A stretch of 6,720 nucleotides of DNA, taken from assembly GCA_051886215.1 (NCBI GenBank), contig JBJEXX010000011.1, positions 1 to 6,720 on the forward strand. The letters are read 5' to 3'. Position 1 is the stretch's first letter. The number at the start of each line of letters is the position of its first letter. Source of the stretch: JBJEXX01 sp051886215 (GTDB taxonomy: Bacteria; Bacillota_I; Bacilli_A; RF39; UBA660). A program made the translations under genes and the position numbers. Positions 5,445-6,720 of the stretch are shown one piece after another. Under the pieces are notes generated by a model. That model did no database searches and had not been told where the DNA came from. It saw only the letters and a list, made by a program, of their open reading frames with translations.

Positions 5445-6590
5445 ATGGAAACAAAAATTTCCAATAGCCCCCCTCTTACTAATAGGGGGGTAGTAAATAC
5501 ATTAGGCCCGAAAATAAGCCAAAAAAATTTTTTGGAAAGTATAGAATATAGACACATATTATTCGATTGGTTTCAGTGTACAATTTTTGTTGAAAGTAAT
5601 CCTTATAAATTATTTAAAGAATTATTTAATGTCGATCAAGATTATATATTTGTTGAAGAAAAAGGAGTATTTGGATATAATTTAACATATAACTATCAAA
5701 ATATTAAAATAATGGTTAATAATAGACGTGATGACATGGGTGTTCATATTCTTTGTTCTGGACAAGCATGTCGAGATATTGAATCAATGGGAATAAATTA
5801 TATTGATTTATTTACAAGATTAAAAAAATATGGTGCAAAATATACTCGTGTCGATGTTTCTGTTGATGTATTTAAAGATTGTTATTTTAGTATTGATAAA
5901 ATAAGAGATTGCATTAATAACAATCAAGTCATTTCTAGATTTAAGAAAACAACTGAATTTTCACAGACTGAAATTTCTTCAGGATTAAATACTGGTTATA
6001 CTGTTTGGTTTGGTTCTAGGCAATCGGATATTCAGGTAGTATTCTATGATAAGTTAAAGGAACGTAAGTCTGCTGATGTACCTATTGTTGAAGATGTTGA
6101 TTTTTGGAATCGTTTGGAAGTTCGATTCCGATCTGATTATGCAAATGATGTTATATTGAATTATATCGAGAATAACGATAATTTTAATGATTATTATTTT
6201 GGTATAGTATCGAATTACGTTTCGTTTATTGAATATGATGTAACTGATACAAATCGAAGTAGAGCGAATGTTCTTCCTTGGTGGTCCAATTTTTTAAATG
6301 ATTGTTCTAAAATTAAATTGTATAACGTCAATGTTGAAAAACAATTATATAAAATCGATGATTGGCTAGACACTTCAGTATCACGAAGTTTGTTTATATC
6401 ATTTATTGCTGATGTTGATCCTAACAATGTAAATTTTGATAAACTTAAGAAAAAATTATATTTAGGTTATGAAAATTTCACTACAAATGATTTAAATTTA
6501 ATAAACGATTATCGTATGTCAAAGAACTTACCATTAATAACCATTGAAGATATAGGAAATTTAATTATAAATAATTTTGAAAACAAATAA
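5445..6590 (+). CDS. rep: Rolling-circle replication initiator, Rep_trans family, 381 aa
   Basis: The protein nicks one strand of the double-stranded form and stays covalently attached through a tyrosine, starting rolling-circle synthesis. Family motifs of Rep_trans (pT181 RepC, and the relaxases of ICEBs1 and Tn916) appear in order: HILFDWFQCTIFV with D41, TRVDVSVD with D137 and D141, TVWFGSRQSD at about 186-195, VVFYDKLKERK with Y201 as the probable catalytic tyrosine, and WNRLEVRFRS with E225. The last 130 residues are probably helical and host- or DNA-binding. The ATG at 5445 is chosen because AAGGAGG (5431-5437) lies seven bases upstream. A start at 5400 would fall inside the palindrome with no ribosome site. 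The first codons overlap the probable nick hairpin (5468-5490). Filamentous phages with Rep_trans initiators are known in Gram-positive hosts. Confidence 0.85.
   Translation: METKISNSPPLTNRGVVNTLGPKISQKNFLESIEYRHILFDWFQCTIFVESNPYKLFKELFNVDQDYIFVEEKGVFGYNLTYNYQNIKIMVNNRRDDMGVHILCSGQACRDIESMGINYIDLFTRLKKYGAKYTRVDVSVDVFKDCYFSIDKIRDCINNNQVISRFKKTTEFSQTEISSGLNTGYTVWFGSRQSDIQVVFYDKLKERKSADVPIVEDVDFWNRLEVRFRSDYANDVILNYIENNDNFNDYYFGIVSNYVSFIEYDVTDTNRSRANVLPWWSNFLNDCSKIKLYNVNVEKQLYKIDDWLDTSVSRSLFISFIADVDPNNVNFDKLKKKLYLGYENFTTNDLNLINDYRMSKNLPLITIEDIGNLIINNFENK
5468..5490 (+). other. Probable double-strand origin (nick site) inside rep
   Basis: CCCCCCT (5468-5474) pairs with AGGGGGG (5484-5490), with the nine-base loop CTTACTAAT. 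Runs of C and G stand out sharply in this AT-rich sequence. The loop and its 3' edge read TTACTAATAG, close to the CTCTAATAG of the pT181 nick site, and the C-run/G-run hairpin resembles the nick sites of the related ICEBs1 and Tn916 relaxases. Cleavage is predicted around CT/AA at 5480-5481. It codes for Rep residues 8-15. Rep family and site type agree, which raises confidence. Confidence 0.7.
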
Positions 6591-6604
6591 TTATATGTTA
6601 TAAT
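6577..6604 (+). promoter_or_regulatory. Probable promoter across the end of rep
   Basis: TTGAAA (6577-6582) and TATAAT (6599-6604) are 16 bases apart, and TG at 6596-6597 makes an extended -10. A perfect 7-bp inverted repeat, AATTATA and TATAATT (6589-6595 and 6599-6605), overlaps the -10. Such a repeat could be a repressor site. The GGAG at 6611-6614 leads only to a four-codon ORF. Confidence 0.4.
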
Positions 6605-6629
6605 TTTATTGGAGTAGAATGGATGTGAT

Positions 6630-6657
6630 TTGACAAAAACTAAAAAATACATATAAT
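6630..6657 (+). promoter_or_regulatory. Strong consensus promoter for the gene at the right end
   Basis: TTGACA (6630-6635) and TATAAT (6652-6657) both match the housekeeping consensus exactly, 16 bases apart. Transcription would begin near 6664, leaving a leader of about 15 bases with a GAGGTGAGG ribosome site. It is the best promoter in the window and starts a new unit separate from the phage block. Confidence 0.7.
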
Positions 6658-6678
6658 AAGTCCTCGAGGTGAGGATAG

Positions 6679-6720
6679 ATGAGCTTTGAAGAAGCTTACG
6701 AAGAATTTAAAATATATGCT
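6679..6720 (+). CDS. Start of a gene running off the right edge, possible tyrosine recombinase
   Basis: Only 14 codons are present, MSFEEAYEEFKIYA. GAGGTGAGG (6666-6674) lies just before the ATG and a perfect promoter precedes it, so it is a real and probably well expressed start. The acidic, amphipathic opening is like the N-terminal core-binding (SAM-like) domain of tyrosine integrases, and an integrase next to rep would fit a prophage. This is a guess from 14 residues. A repressor or a chromosomal gene is equally allowed. Confidence 0.5.
   Translation, partial: MSFEEAYEEFKIYA

Noticed and set aside
5375..5557. Reverse-strand ORF of 60 codons
   Set aside because: It arises from the 18-bp palindrome and the nick hairpin opposite rep, with no supporting signals.
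6215..6427. Reverse-strand ORF of 70 codons
   Set aside because: It is fully inside rep on the other strand, with no ribosome site or recognisable product.
6585..6610. dif-like XerC/XerD site at the palindrome after rep
   Set aside because: There is a 7-bp AT palindrome, but the arms do not match the usual dif pattern well, and the centre is three bases instead of six.
6619..6633. Four-codon ORF after GGAG
   Set aside because: Too short to support, and probably chance next to the promoter.
1..6720. Genetic code 4 (TGA as Trp)
   Set aside because: All Trp codons are TGG and no gene has an internal TGA. In AT-rich code-4 genomes most Trp codons would be TGA.
1..6720. CRISPR array, tRNA or rRNA genes
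   Set aside because: I saw no regularly spaced repeats, cloverleaf or rRNA-like segments in any gap.

Overview
The window looks like most or all of a filamentous phage genome (inovirus-type, Tubulavirales-like), as a prophage or episome, from a very AT-rich monoderm bacterium. Every supported gene is on the + strand. The order is: two small membrane ORFs, a structured non-coding region, a probable ssDNA-binding protein, a 54-residue major coat protein, a block of membrane or surface proteins, a Zot/pI-type assembly ATPase, and a Rep_trans-type rolling-circle initiator. No secretin gene is visible, and the Zot protein is short with no clear membrane anchor or exported domain. Both facts fit a host without an outer membrane. 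All 16 or so Trp codons are TGG and TGA is used only as a stop, so the host is not a code-4 Mycoplasma or Spiroplasma. A Bacilli or Clostridia relative with low GC is the best inference.

Layout. 25-360: two small membrane-protein genes. 361-615: non-coding, with a 14-bp stem-loop enclosing a CGC-GAA-GCG mini-hairpin and a 13-bp terminator-like palindrome. 616-900: probable gpV-like ssDNA-binding protein. 901-1028: three consecutive hairpins. 1029-1193: leaderless major coat protein, followed by a terminator-like hairpin and a 17-bp inverted repeat spanning 1213-1311. 1328-5393: tightly packed block of a pIII-like protein, a 48-aa and a 98-aa one-helix membrane protein, a second secreted and C-terminally anchored protein with a probable tandem MucBP-like fold, and Zot. 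5394-5431: perfect 18-bp palindrome. 5445-6590: Rep. 6577-6720: two promoter-like sequences, one with perfect consensus boxes, and the first 14 codons of another gene.

How it would work. Rep nicks the double-stranded replicative form, very probably in the loop of a C6T/AG6 hairpin inside its own first codons (5468-5490), a layout like pT181 plasmids and ICEBs1/Tn916 relaxase sites. The displaced + strand is coated by the 94-aa protein. At the membrane the Zot ATPase exchanges this for the 54-aa coat protein, the small membrane proteins probably cap the filament, and one or both large anchored proteins bind the host. The + strand would be both the virion strand and the coding sense.

The least ordinary features are the second spike-like protein with MucBP-like repeats, the origin inside rep, and the many strong stem-loops in the gaps. 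All family names come from reading motifs by eye, without a database search.
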